Shown one piece after another: positions 46,562-55,397 of a DNA stretch of 64,000 bases (its first letter is position 1; every line of letters begins with the position of its first letter). The notes below the pieces were generated by a model, which made no database searches, was not told where the DNA came from, and saw nothing but the letters and a program-made list of their open reading frames with translations. Made by a program: the position numbers and the translations under genes. This DNA is from DATDFB01 sp036522835 (GTDB taxonomy: Bacteria > Acidobacteriota > Thermoanaerobaculia > Gp7-AA8): positions 17,974-81,973 of the forward strand of contig DATDFB010000034.1 in the NCBI GenBank assembly GCA_036522835.1, given 5' to 3'.

Positions 46562-48871
46562 ATGCCCACCCGCAAATCGAAAGACCAGCTCCCCCTCGCT
46601 CCGCCGCCGCCCACCCTCGCTGACATCGAAGCGCAGCCGGTGGCGACGTTCGCCCGGAAGGCCTACCTCGACTACTCGATGTACGTCATCCTCGACCGGG
46701 CCCTCCCGCACATCGCCGACGGGCTCAAGCCGGTGCAGCGGCGCATCATCTACTCCATGTCGGAGCTCGGCCTGGGGCCGAGCTCGAAGCCGAAAAAGTC
46801 GGCGCGCACCGTCGGCGATGTCATCGGCAAATACCACCCCCACGGCGACAGCGCCTGCTACGAGGCCATGGTCCTCTTGGCACAGCCGTTCTCGATGCGC
46901 TATCCGCTCATCGAAGGGCAGGGAAACTTCGGCTCGATGGACCGGCCCAAAGAGTTTGCGGCGATGCGCTACACCGAGTCGAAGCTCGCCCGCTTCTCGC
47001 AGACGCTGCTCTCCGAGCTCGACCAGGGCACCGTCGCGTGGGGCCAGAACTTCGACGGCACGCTGCGCGAGCCGAAGCTTCTGCCGTCGCGCCTCCCGCA
47101 CGTGCTGCTCAACGGCGCGTCGGGCATCGCCGTCGGCATGGCCACCGACATCCCCTCGCACAACCTGCGCGAGGTCGTGAACGCCTGCATCGAGCTCCTC
47201 GACAACCCCGAGGCGAACATCGCGCAGATCACCAAACACGTCAAAGGTCCCGATTATCCGACTGAGGCGGAGATCATCACGCCGCTCGCGGAGATCCGGG
47301 AGATGTACAAGACCGGTTACGGAAGCGTGCGCCAGCGCGCGAAGTGGGAAGTCGAGGACGGCGACATCGTCATCACCGCGCTGCCGTATCAGGTCTCGGG
47401 CGAGCGGGTGCTGGAACAGATCGCCCAGCAGCATCAGGCCAAGAAGCTGCCCATGGTCGACGACTACCGCGACGAGTCCGACCACCAGAACCCCACGCGC
47501 CTGGTCATCATCCCGCGCTCGCGCAACGTCGATCTCGACGAGCTCATGACCCACCTCTTCGCCACGACCGACCTCGAGCGCACCTACCGCGTCAACATGA
47601 ACATGATCGGTCTCGACGGCCGGCCGCGCCTGTTCGCGCTCAAGGACCTCCTCCTGGAGTGGCTCGACTTCCGGATCGAGACTGTGCGCCGCCGCCTGCA
47701 GCACCGCTACGACCACGTCAACGCGCGGCTGCACATCCTCGACGGCTACCTCGTCGCCTATCTCAACGTCGACGAGGTGATCAAGATCATCCGCCGCGAG
47801 GACGAGCCCAAACCGGTCTTGATGAAGCGCTTCAACCTGTCGGAGCTGCAGGCCGAGGCCATCCTCGAGCTGAAGCTGCGGTTCCTGAACAAGCTCGAGG
47901 AGATGCAGATCAAAGGCGAGCAGGCCAAGCTGCAGACCGAGCGCGCGGAGCTCGAGAAAATCCTCGGGTCGAAGGCCCGGCTGCGCAAGCAGGTGCGCGA
48001 GGAGCTGCTGAAGGACGCCGACGAATTCGGCGACAAACGCCGCTCGCCCATCGTCGAGCGCGAGGCGGCCAAAGCCCTCGACGCCACGGCCCTGATCCCG
48101 AGCGAGCCGGTCACGGTCGTGCTGTCGGAGAAGGGATGGATCCGCGCCGGAAAGGGCCACGACCTCGACCCGAGCGCGCTGCAGTACAAGTCGGGCGACG
48201 CGTACCTCCACTCGGCGCGCGGCCGCAGCAACCAGCTCGCCGTCGTGATCGACTCCACCGGCCGCGCGTACTCGCTGCCGGCGCACGAGCTGCCGTCGGC
48301 GAAGAGCCACGGCGAGCCGCTGACGGCATTCCTGGCACCGCCCGCCGGCGCCAGCTTCATCGGCGTGATGATGGGGGAGGCCGACGATCTTTGGCTCCTC
48401 TCGACGGACGACGGCTACGGCTTCGTCATCCGCCTCGAGGAGATGATGACGCGGCTCAAAGCCGGGAAGTCGATCGTGAACGTCGGCAAAGGCGCGGCCG
48501 TGCTGCGCCCGCAGCGCGTGCACGACATGAGCACCGACTGGATCGCCGCCGCGACGACGACCGGCAAGCTGCTGCTCTTCGGCGCCGACGAGCTGCCGCA
48601 GCTCGCCCGCGGCAAAGGCGTGCAGACGATCAAGCTGCACAAGACCGAGCTCTTCCCGGAGAAGGTGATTGCGACGGCGGTCGTGCCGCAGGACGGGACG
48701 CTCGTCGTGCACGCCGGGAAGCGCTACACGAACCTGAAAGGCGACGACCTGGCCACGTACGCGGGCAAGCGCGCGCAGCGCGGCCTCAAGCTGCCGCGCG
48801 GCTTCCAGAGCGTTTCGACGATCCGCTCCTGGAGCGAGCGCGAAGGGCGCGTGCCGGAGACGGTGATGTGA
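46562..48871 (+). CDS. parC: DNA topoisomerase IV subunit A
   Basis: 769 residues. The breakage-reunion domain is complete: ALPHIADGLKPVQRRIIYSM, GKYHPHGDSACYEAMVLLAQ, the catalytic Tyr in AAMRYTESKLA, and GMATDIPSHNLREV. A coiled coil (about 440-500) precedes five to six C-terminal beta-pinwheel blades with GyrA-box-like turns (KGVQTIKL, RAQRGLKL). In the quinolone-determining stretch the residue after HPHGD is Ser, the usual drug-sensitive state. The stop TGA is followed after two bases by a full REP. Confidence 0.95.
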   Translation: MPTRKSKDQLPLAPPPPTLADIEAQPVATFARKAYLDYSMYVILDRALPHIADGLKPVQRRIIYSMSELGLGPSSKPKKSARTVGDVIGKYHPHGDSACYEAMVLLAQPFSMRYPLIEGQGNFGSMDRPKEFAAMRYTESKLARFSQTLLSELDQGTVAWGQNFDGTLREPKLLPSRLPHVLLNGASGIAVGMATDIPSHNLREVVNACIELLDNPEANIAQITKHVKGPDYPTEAEIITPLAEIREMYKTGYGSVRQRAKWEVEDGDIVITALPYQVSGERVLEQIAQQHQAKKLPMVDDYRDESDHQNPTRLVIIPRSRNVDLDELMTHLFATTDLERTYRVNMNMIGLDGRPRLFALKDLLLEWLDFRIETVRRRLQHRYDHVNARLHILDGYLVAYLNVDEVIKIIRREDEPKPVLMKRFNLSELQAEAILELKLRFLNKLEEMQIKGEQAKLQTERAELEKILGSKARLRKQVREELLKDADEFGDKRRSPIVEREAAKALDATALIPSEPVTVVLSEKGWIRAGKGHDLDPSALQYKSGDAYLHSARGRSNQLAVVIDSTGRAYSLPAHELPSAKSHGEPLTAFLAPPAGASFIGVMMGEADDLWLLSTDDGYGFVIRLEEMMTRLKAGKSIVNVGKGAAVLRPQRVHDMSTDWIAAATTTGKLLLFGADELPQLARGKGVQTIKLHKTELFPEKVIATAVVPQDGTLVVHAGKRYTNLKGDDLATYAGKRAQRGLKLPRGFQSVSTIRSWSEREGRVPETVM

Positions 48872-48873
48872 TA

Positions 48874-48930
48874 TGGAGTGCGGCGGCCATGCCGCCGCTG
48901 TGAGAGCGGCGGCATGGCCGCCGCACTCCA
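48874..48930. repeat. 57-bp REP-like inverted dimer, copy A7 (best consensus)
   Basis: TGGAGTGCGGCGGCCATGCC through to GGCATGGCCGCCGCACTCCA, with TGTGAGA in the middle: two sub-hairpins facing each other. It begins 2 bases after the parC TGA and ends 1 base before the lspA ATG, forming the entire spacer. Confidence 0.95.
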
Positions 48931-48931
48931 C

Positions 48932-49438
48932 ATGATGAGACGCATTAGCTACGCAACGATCATCGCGGCGGTCTTGCTCGTCGATCAGGCGACGAAGGCG
49001 CTCGTCCGCGCCACGCTGACCGACTTCATGCCGCGCCACGTCCTCGGACGCCTGATCACGCTCGTCTACACCGAGAACGCCGGCGCGTTTCTGTCGCTCG
49101 GCGACAACCTGCCGGCGCACGTCCGCACGATCATCTTCGACGTCGTCGTGGCCATCGGCCTCGTCGCCGCGATCGTCGTGTTGTTCCGCGGGAAAGTGAC
49201 GGCGCACGGCGACGACATCGCCCTCGCTTTCATCGTCGGCGGCGGCATCGGGAACCTCATCGACCGCATCCGCTTCGGCGGTAAGGTCACGGACTTCATC
49301 TACATGCAGGCCGGCCCGCTGCACACGGGTGTCTTCAACGTGGCCGACATGGCCATCACCTTCGGCGTGCTCTGGCTCTTGGGAACGTGGGCGTTCGCGC
49401 GGAAAAAGGCGGAGGCGCCGCCGCCTACGGCTTCCTGA
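48932..49438 (+). CDS. lspA: Lipoprotein signal peptidase II
   Basis: 168 residues, four transmembrane helices. The two catalytic Asp motifs are intact: GGGIGNLIDRI and VFNVADMAITFG. Conserved upstream elements VDQATKALVRATL and YTENAGAFLSLG are also present. LspA cleaves prolipoproteins before the lipidated Cys. The gene starts with two adjacent ATGs (48932, 48935) directly after REP A7. The 3' end overlaps a convergent lipoprotein gene, itself a substrate type for LspA. Confidence 0.95.
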   Translation: MMRRISYATIIAAVLLVDQATKALVRATLTDFMPRHVLGRLITLVYTENAGAFLSLGDNLPAHVRTIIFDVVVAIGLVAAIVVLFRGKVTAHGDDIALAFIVGGGIGNLIDRIRFGGKVTDFIYMQAGPLHTGVFNVADMAITFGVLWLLGTWAFARKKAEAPPPTAS

Positions 49439-49811
49439 GCGCGACGTTCACGACGTCGTTCTTTGCCTTGAAGACGAGAATCGGATTCTCCTGCGGCCCG
49501 AACGCGCCGAGGTAGCGGGAGGCCGGAACGGGTTCGACGGCGACCTCCTGTTTTTGCGTCTCGCTCGGCGGCTGCACCACGTTGGGCGGCACGACGACGT
49601 CGCGCCGCACCGTCAATCGCCGGCGTTTGGCCGCGCGGAAGGCGAAGACGTTGCGCTTCGGCTGCGCGGTCGTGGGCGGCGGAAACGACGCGATCACCGC
49701 GGGCGCGGAAATCGACGGTGCGGGTGGGGGAGCGGTGATGCGAGCGACCGGCACCGCCGCCGGCCGGCAGCATCCCGCCACGAGAAGGAGCAGAATCGCT
49801 GAGGTCTTCAT
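49425..49811 (-). CDS. Small Pro-rich lipoprotein, pilus/secretion-protein-like tail
   Basis: 128 residues. Lipobox LLVAGC near residue 14. A Pro/Ala-rich linker follows, then a basic segment (RNVFAFRAAKRRRL) and a C-terminal strand pair (ASRYLGAFGPQENPILVFKA followed by KNDVVNVAL). That ending resembles the 'YLGxxG...VF...G.v' domain of PilP/GspC-type proteins of type IV pili or type II secretion. No other secretion genes are near. Moderate confidence that it is real and lipidated; low for function. Confidence 0.6.
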   Translation of the reverse strand: MKTSAILLLLVAGCCRPAAVPVARITAPPPAPSISAPAVIASFPPPTTAQPKRNVFAFRAAKRRRLTVRRDVVVPPNVVQPPSETQKQEVAVEPVPASRYLGAFGPQENPILVFKAKNDVVNVALRKP

Positions 49812-50019
49812 CGCTCTTGCGACGGCCGCCTCGGCTGCCAGGTTTCGCATTTTTCACGGCGTCGCGAACGCTCCTTTGACGCACCCCGGTGCATCCTTCG
49901 CCTCAGTCCAATCATTGAGGTCGTAGCCCGCAGCGCCCCCCTTTCCCTTCGGGCGTAGAATCCCTCCGTTTTCGTCGTCTCACCCCACCGTTGAATTTTT
50001 CGCGAGAAGGGAGATGCCC

Positions 50020-51357
50020 ATGTCGAAACGGACCATCGACAAAATCAGCCGGAGAAAATTCGTCAGGATCACGGGCGGCGCCGCCGCGGCGGCAGGTCTC
50101 ACCACCGGCTTCCTCTTTCCCCGGCGCGCGCTGGCGCAGCAGAAGACGCTGAAGATCATCCAGTGGAGCCACTTCGTTCCGGGCTACGACAAGTGGTTCG
50201 ACAACGTCTTCACCAAGGAGTGGGGCGCCAAGAACAACTGCAACGTCGTCGTCGACCACATCGCCATCGGCGAGATCAACGCGCGCGCGGCCGCCGAGGT
50301 CGCGGCGAAGAAGGGGCACGACCTCTTCATGTTCCTCGCCCCGCCGGCCGCGTACGAAAAGCAGGTCATCGACCACCGCGAGATCTACGACACCGTGCAG
50401 AAGAAGCACGGCAAGTCGATCGAGCTCGGCTACCGCTCCACCTACAACCCGAAGACGAAGAAATTCTTCGCCTTCTCCGACTCCTACGTCCCCGATCCCG
50501 GCAACTATCGCCAGGACCTCTGGGCTGACGTCGGATTCCCCAACGGTCCCGACTCGTGGCACGACCTCCTCGTCGGCGGGAAGCGGATCAAGGACAAGCA
50601 CGGCAACCCGGTCGGCATCGGGCTCTCGCAGGAGCTCGACACCAACATGGCCATGCGCTCCATCCTCTGGTCGTACGGCGGCTCGGTGCAGGACGCGCAC
50701 GGCAACCCGTCACTCAACTCGAAGAACACGATCGAGGCGGTGAAGTACGTGCGCGAGCTGTACAAGCAGTGCATGACCGCCGAGGTCTTCTCGTGGGACC
50801 CGTCGTCGAACAACCGCGGCATCCTGGCGGGCAAGCTCTCCTACGTCGCCAACGCCATCTCCGTCACGCGCTCGGCGGAGAAGGACAACCCCGACATGTC
50901 GAAGAAGATCCAGCTCCGTCCCGCGCTGCGAGGGCCGGTGCGCCGCATCGCCTGCGAGCACGTCATGGACTGCTACGTGATCTGGGACTTCGCCGAGAAC
51001 AAGGAGGACGCGAAGAAGTTCCTCATCGACTACGTCGACAACTTCGAGACCGCGTTCAAGGCCAGCGAGTTCTACAACTTCCCCTGCTTCCCCTCGACCG
51101 TGCCGAACATCAAGCAGTTGATCGCCAACGATCCGAAGGGGGTGCCGCCGAACAAGTACGCGGTCTTGGGCGACGTGCTCAATTGGGCGACGAACGTCGG
51201 CTATCCGGGCTACGCGTCGGCGGCGATCGACGAGGTGTTCAACACCTTCGTCATCCCGACGATGTTCGCCAAGGCCGCCAAGGACGAGATGACGCCGGAG
51301 GCCGCGGTGAAGGCGGCCGACGAGGAAGTGCGGCGCATCTTCGCGAAGTGGAAGTAG
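50020..51357 (+). CDS. ABC transporter sugar-type solute-binding protein (Tat-exported)
   Basis: 445 residues. The N-terminus has a twin-arginine signal (SRRKFVRITGG followed by a hydrophobic stretch to RRALA). The mature part is a cluster B/MalE-UgpB-type binding protein: LKIIQWSHFVPGYDKWFD, KGHDLFMFLAPPAAYE, GFPNGPDSWHDLLVGGKRI, ILAGKLSYVANAIS and AKKFLIDYVDNFE. ATG 50020 is preferred over 50014 because AAGGGAG lies 7-13 bases upstream. It is the first gene of a four-gene importer. The substrate is unknown; the family covers oligosaccharides and polyols. Confidence 0.9.
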   Translation: MSKRTIDKISRRKFVRITGGAAAAAGLTTGFLFPRRALAQQKTLKIIQWSHFVPGYDKWFDNVFTKEWGAKNNCNVVVDHIAIGEINARAAAEVAAKKGHDLFMFLAPPAAYEKQVIDHREIYDTVQKKHGKSIELGYRSTYNPKTKKFFAFSDSYVPDPGNYRQDLWADVGFPNGPDSWHDLLVGGKRIKDKHGNPVGIGLSQELDTNMAMRSILWSYGGSVQDAHGNPSLNSKNTIEAVKYVRELYKQCMTAEVFSWDPSSNNRGILAGKLSYVANAISVTRSAEKDNPDMSKKIQLRPALRGPVRRIACEHVMDCYVIWDFAENKEDAKKFLIDYVDNFETAFKASEFYNFPCFPSTVPNIKQLIANDPKGVPPNKYAVLGDVLNWATNVGYPGYASAAIDEVFNTFVIPTMFAKAAKDEMTPEAAVKAADEEVRRIFAKWK

Positions 51358-51362
51358 TGAGG

Positions 51363-51483
51363 ATGGCGCCCCTCACCCGGCCTTCGGCCACCTTCTCCCC
51401 GCACGCGGGGAGAGGGCGCTCACCGCAGGTCCTTCGCCCCGCTTGCGGGGAGAAGGTGGCGCGAAGCGCCGGATGAGGGGCGA
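51363..51483. repeat. Palindromic element D2 between binding protein and ATPase genes
   Basis: GATGGCGCCCCTCACCCGGC, CTTCTCCCCGCACGCGGGGA and later CTTCGCCCCGCTTGCGGGGA with GCGCCGGATGAGGGGCG build a compound inverted repeat about 120 bp long, related to D1. In ABC operons such hairpins often protect the upstream mRNA and allow more binding protein than permease; that role is inference here. Confidence 0.85.
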
Positions 51484-51498
51484 TTTCAAGGAGACTGA

Positions 51499-52548
51499 AT
51501 GGCGGTCGTCGAGACCAGGAACCTCACCAAGATCTTCAAACGCGGAAACGTCGGCGCCGTCAACAACGTCGATTTGCAGAGCCGGGAGGGCGAGTTCCTC
51601 GTCCTCCTCGGCCCCTCCGGCTCCGGAAAAACGACTCTCCTGCGGATGATCGCCGGCCTCGAGGAGCCAACCTCGGGCGAGATCCTCATCGGCGGCCGCG
51701 TCGTCAACGACCTCACGCCGCGCGAGCGCGGCATCGCCATGGTCTTCCAGAGCTACGCGCTCTACCCGCACCTCACCGTCTACAACAACATCGTCTTTCC
51801 GCTGAAGGCGCAGGGCGTGCCGAAGGCGAAGCAGAAGACGCAGGCGGAGTGGGCGGCGTCGCTGCTCGGAATTCAACATCTCTTCGGACGCAAGCCGCGC
51901 GAGCTCTCCGGCGGCGAGCGGCAGCGCGTGGCGCTGGCGCGCGCGATCGTGCGCGAGCCGTCGCTGTTCTTGCTCGACGAGCCGTTGTCGAATCTCGACG
52001 CCAAGCTCCGCGCCTCGGCGCGCGAAGAGCTCGAGCAGTTCCAGAAGCGCATCGGCACGACGGCCATCTACGTCACGCACGACCAGGTCGAGGCCATGGC
52101 CATGGGCGACCGCATCGTGGTGATGTCGCAGGGCGTCGTGCGCCAGATCGGCACGCCCGCCGACGTCTACGACGAGCCCGCCGACACCTTCGTGGCCACG
52201 TTCCTCGGTTCGCCGCCGATGAACATCCTCGCCGCCGACGACGTGCTCGTCGGTTTCCGCCCCGAGCACTTCCTCCCGCCCGGCTTCGCCGGCCGCGCCG
52301 GCGAAAACGTGGCCTTCCAGTTTCGCATCACGCACAGCGAGTACCTCGGCGCCGAGCGCATCCTCTACGGCCTCATCGAAGGCGGCGCATTCGGCGGGCG
52401 GAAGGCGATCTCGCGCATCCCATCGACGCACGCCGAGGGGCTCGATGACGGCGGCGTGAGCACGTTCCATGTCGCGGAGAGCGATCTGAAGTTCTTCGAT
52501 CCTGCCACGGAGAGGCGCACCACGCCGCGGAGGATCGCCACTCCATGA
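51499..52548 (+). CDS. ABC transporter ATP-binding protein (MalK/UgpC type)
   Basis: 349 residues. Walker A GPSGSGKTT, Q-loop VFQSYALYP, signature LSGGERQRVALARA, Walker B LFLLDEPLSNLD and H-loop YVTHDQVEAM are all intact. The C-terminal part carries a TOBE/MalK-type regulatory beta domain (PADTFVATFLGSPPMNILAA, VGFRPEHFLPPG). It would energise import of the substrate bound by the upstream Tat-exported protein. It overlaps the following permease gene by 4 bp. Confidence 0.95.
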   Translation: MAVVETRNLTKIFKRGNVGAVNNVDLQSREGEFLVLLGPSGSGKTTLLRMIAGLEEPTSGEILIGGRVVNDLTPRERGIAMVFQSYALYPHLTVYNNIVFPLKAQGVPKAKQKTQAEWAASLLGIQHLFGRKPRELSGGERQRVALARAIVREPSLFLLDEPLSNLDAKLRASAREELEQFQKRIGTTAIYVTHDQVEAMAMGDRIVVMSQGVVRQIGTPADVYDEPADTFVATFLGSPPMNILAADDVLVGFRPEHFLPPGFAGRAGENVAFQFRITHSEYLGAERILYGLIEGGAFGGRKAISRIPSTHAEGLDDGGVSTFHVAESDLKFFDPATERRTTPRRIATP

Positions 52549-53423
52549 GACGGCAGCGCTGGCTGGGGCCGGCCATGTTCATGCCGGCCATCCTCTACAT
52601 CGTCGCGCTCGTCGGCGTGCCGTTCTTCATGGCCTTCTTCTACAGCCTGACGGACGCGAAGGTCGGCAGCACGACGTACCACTTCGTCGGGCTGCACAAC
52701 TTCGTCGACGTCCTGCGCAACCCGACCTTCCGCCGTTCGCTGCAGAACTCCTTCGTCTTCACGATCTGCTCGCAGATCCTCGTGCTCATCGGCGCGAACA
52801 TCCTGGCGCTGGCGCTCAAGGACGCCTTTCCCGGACGGCGTTTCCTGCGCTTTTTGATCCTCCTGCCGTGGGTCGCGCCGGTTTCGATCGGCTCGCTCGG
52901 CTGGAAGTGGATCCTCGACTCGCTCTACAGCGTCATCAGCTGGGTCGGCGTGCAGTTGCACATCTTCCACAAGTTCGACACGCCGATGTGGCTGGGCGAG
53001 CCGAAGCTGGCCATGATGTCGGTGATCCTCGTGCACACGTGGCACATGCTGCCGTTCGCGACGGTGATCATCCTCGCCGGGTTGACGGCCATTCCGAAGG
53101 ACATTCCGGAGGCGGCGGCGGTCGACGGCGCCGGCTTCTTCCGCACGCTCTTCCAGATCACCATTCCGATGATGCTGCCGATCATCAACGTGGCCGTGCT
53201 CTTCGGCGCGATCTTCACCTTCACCGACATGACGGTGATCTACATCCTGACGCGCGGCGGACCGTACGACACGACGCAAGTCATTCCCTCGGAGGCATTC
53301 TTCACCGGCGTCCTCGGATCGGATCTCGCGGAGGGTGCAACCATCTCCATCTTCCTCGTCCCGCTCCTCGTCGTGGCCGCCTACTTCATGCTGCGCACGG
53401 CGCACCGCGCGGAGGTGACATGA
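52545..53423 (+). CDS. ABC transporter permease (MalF/UgpA type)
   Basis: 292 residues, six transmembrane helices. The EAA loop for docking the ATPase reads PEAAAVDGAGFFRTLFQITIP. Other conserved features: FYSLTDAKVG near the N-terminus and the LTRGGPYDTTQVIP periplasmic turn. It forms the heterodimeric channel with the next gene, with which it shares an ATGA overlap. Confidence 0.95.
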   Translation: MRRQRWLGPAMFMPAILYIVALVGVPFFMAFFYSLTDAKVGSTTYHFVGLHNFVDVLRNPTFRRSLQNSFVFTICSQILVLIGANILALALKDAFPGRRFLRFLILLPWVAPVSIGSLGWKWILDSLYSVISWVGVQLHIFHKFDTPMWLGEPKLAMMSVILVHTWHMLPFATVIILAGLTAIPKDIPEAAAVDGAGFFRTLFQITIPMMLPIINVAVLFGAIFTFTDMTVIYILTRGGPYDTTQVIPSEAFFTGVLGSDLAEGATISIFLVPLLVVAAYFMLRTAHRAEVT

Positions 53424-54256
53424 GGCGAGGCTGGTTCGGCCGGCTGGTGATGTGGGGCGTGCGCATCGTCTTCGCCGTGATCCTGGCGTTCCCCTTCTAC
53501 TGGATGCTGATCACGACGTTCAAGCGCAACACGGACCTCAACAATCTCGAGAACAACCCGTTCCTCTTCAACGAGCGGCCGACGCTCGAGCACCTTCGGC
53601 TGCTGTTCCACGAGACGATGTTCCCGCGCTGGGTGCTGAACACGGCGTTCGCGGGACTGGTCGTCGTCATCATCACTCTATTGCTGGCCGTGCCCGCGGC
53701 GTACGCGCTGGCGCGCCTCACCGGCAACTGGGGCGCGCAGCTCGGCATCGGCGTGTTCCTCACGTACCTGATCCCGCCGACGCTGCTCTTCATCCCCCTC
53801 TCGAAAGTCGTGGCGCTCCTCGGCCTGCAGGACTCGCTCTGGTCGATCATCATCGTCTACCCGAGCTTCACCATCCCGTTCTCGACGTGGCTCCTGATGG
53901 GCTTCTTCAAGTCGATCCCCAAAGATTTGGACGACGCGGCGATGGTCGACGGCCTCACGCGTTGGGGCGCCTTCGTGAAGCTGATGATCCCCATGTCGCT
54001 CTCCGGCATTCTCACGGTGGTGATCTTCAGCTTCACGCTGGTGACGCAGGAGTTCGTCTACGCGCTGACCTTCATCGCCTCCGCCGCGCACCAGACGGTG
54101 GGCGTGGGCGTGCCGACGTTCCTCGTGCGCGGCGACGTCTACTACTGGGGGTCGCTGATGGCCGCGTGCCTGATCACGAGCGTGCCGATCGGGATTCTGT
54201 ACAACCTGTTCCTCGACCGGTTCATCGAGGGGTTCACCGTCGGCGCGGTGAAGTGA
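53420..54256 (+). CDS. ABC transporter permease (MalG/UgpE type)
   Basis: 278 residues, six transmembrane helices. The N-terminal FPFYWMLITTFKRNTDLN and the EAA loop DLDDAAMVDGLTRWGAFVKL with IPMS are typical of MalG-like permeases. The final segment FLDRFIEGFTVGAVK is the usual C-terminus. It is the last gene of the importer operon (binding protein, ATPase, two permeases). No glycosidase, kinase or regulator gene is attached, so the sugar cannot be inferred. Confidence 0.95.
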   Translation: MRRGWFGRLVMWGVRIVFAVILAFPFYWMLITTFKRNTDLNNLENNPFLFNERPTLEHLRLLFHETMFPRWVLNTAFAGLVVVIITLLLAVPAAYALARLTGNWGAQLGIGVFLTYLIPPTLLFIPLSKVVALLGLQDSLWSIIIVYPSFTIPFSTWLLMGFFKSIPKDLDDAAMVDGLTRWGAFVKLMIPMSLSGILTVVIFSFTLVTQEFVYALTFIASAAHQTVGVGVPTFLVRGDVYYWGSLMAACLITSVPIGILYNLFLDRFIEGFTVGAVK

Positions 54257-54295
54257 TCCTCGCCCGGGAGCGGCGAACGTTGTCGGTCACGTAGA

Positions 54296-54937
54296 ATGAC
54301 CTCGATGCCGTTGGTTTCCTGTCCCGACTGCGGTCGCGACGTCTCGACGCTCGCCGGCGCCTGCCCGCACTGCGGACGTCCGATGCCGGCAAACTCACTG
54401 CGGCCGCCGCAGGCGTTCGTGACCGCCCAGGAGGAGACGCTCTGGCGTGGCACGCCGTCGCCGAAGGTGCTGATCGGACGCGGGGCCGGACTGCTGTTGA
54501 CCTTGATCGTGGTGGTCGTGGCCGCACACATCTTCGCGTCGTTCACGGCCGACCTGACGACGCGGTCGAGAATCATTTCCGCCGGATGGTGGATCGCTGC
54601 GGCGGTTTTCGTCGTGCAGGCGATCCGCCTCGGCATGGCCGTCCTTGTCCTTCGCGGCACGATGTACACGATCACCAACCAGCGGATCATCATCGAGAGG
54701 GGAGTGCTGTCGAAGGCGGTCAACGAGATTGACCTGCGCACGATCGACGACACGCAGTTCTTTCAATCGCCGATGCACCGTATGCTCGGCATCGGCGACG
54801 TGACGCTGGTCTCGACCGATCGCACGACGCCAACGTTGGTTCTCCGCGACGCTCCCGACCCGCGCGCCCTGCGCGAGCTGATCCGTTCGCACGCCTACCG
54901 CGTCAGCCAGCGGCAGCTCTTCACGCGGGAGGCATAG
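54296..54937 (+). CDS. Zinc-ribbon plus bacterial PH-domain membrane protein
   Basis: 213 residues. A zinc ribbon at the N-terminus (CPDCGRDV and CPHCGRPM) is followed by two transmembrane helices (about 60-80 and 97-118) and a bPH_2/YdbT-like domain: GTMYTITNQRIIIERGVLSK, EIDLRTIDDTQFFQSPMHRM and GIGDVTLVSTD. Such proteins are common and mostly uncharacterised; a membrane-associated adaptor role is likely. It lies 39 bp after the ABC permease gene. Confidence 0.82.
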   Translation: MTSMPLVSCPDCGRDVSTLAGACPHCGRPMPANSLRPPQAFVTAQEETLWRGTPSPKVLIGRGAGLLLTLIVVVVAAHIFASFTADLTTRSRIISAGWWIAAAVFVVQAIRLGMAVLVLRGTMYTITNQRIIIERGVLSKAVNEIDLRTIDDTQFFQSPMHRMLGIGDVTLVSTDRTTPTLVLRDAPDPRALRELIRSHAYRVSQRQLFTREA

Positions 54938-54944
54938 CTCGTGC

Positions 54945-55245
54945 GCGGCGAGGTCCATTCCCTCATGGCTGTGTGGCGCATCGCGTGATCCGCGCCCGTT
55001 CTTTCGTCCGAGGTCGCGGCGGAGGACGTCGAGGTGAGGGAGGAGCGGCGCGCCGCCGGCGTCGCGCGCGAGGCCTTTTATGACCTCGTACGTGCGCATG
55101 GCCGCGGCCACGACGTTCGCCTTCCGCGACTCCATCGGGTAGTTGACGCTGGCCAGGAGCGCGGCCAGGGTCGGCGATGGCGCGGAAGGCATCGATGAAT
55201 TGCAGCGTGTCGCGCGCCTCGGCGGCGTTGGGTGTGCCGAGCGAC
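54945..55245 (-). pseudogene. Possible frameshifted gene remnant
   Basis: The minus strand reads LGTPNAAEARDTLQFIDAFR then AIADPGR in one frame and, after a shift near 55180, LAALLASVNYPMESRKANVV and AAAMRTYEVIKGLARDAGGA in another. Both halves have protein-like composition, and together they look like one coding sequence broken by a frameshift, without a start codon. I do not recognise the family. Apart from this and the palindrome at 55347, the stretch 54938-55397 holds nothing I can support. Confidence 0.3.
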
Positions 55246-55346
55246 GGTCAAGGCGATGACGAAACCCGGCCGGCTTTCCGCCGCGGAGCCGCGTGCGTCA
55301 CAGGAGCGAATCGGGCTCTCGCGACCGGAGCGGATTGGGCTCTGAG

Positions 55347-55370
55347 GGGCAGAGGCCGCGGCCTCTGCCC
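55347..55370. promoter_or_regulatory. 24-bp perfect palindrome upstream of antitoxin gene
   Basis: GGGCAGAGGCCG joined to its exact complement CGGCCTCTGCCC gives a 24-bp perfect palindrome ending 27 bp before the Phd-type antitoxin ATG. It could be the autoregulatory operator of that antitoxin or another dispersed palindrome; no second copy was noticed. Confidence 0.45.
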
Positions 55371-55397
55371 GAGGTATCCTTGGTCAGGCCAGACTAG

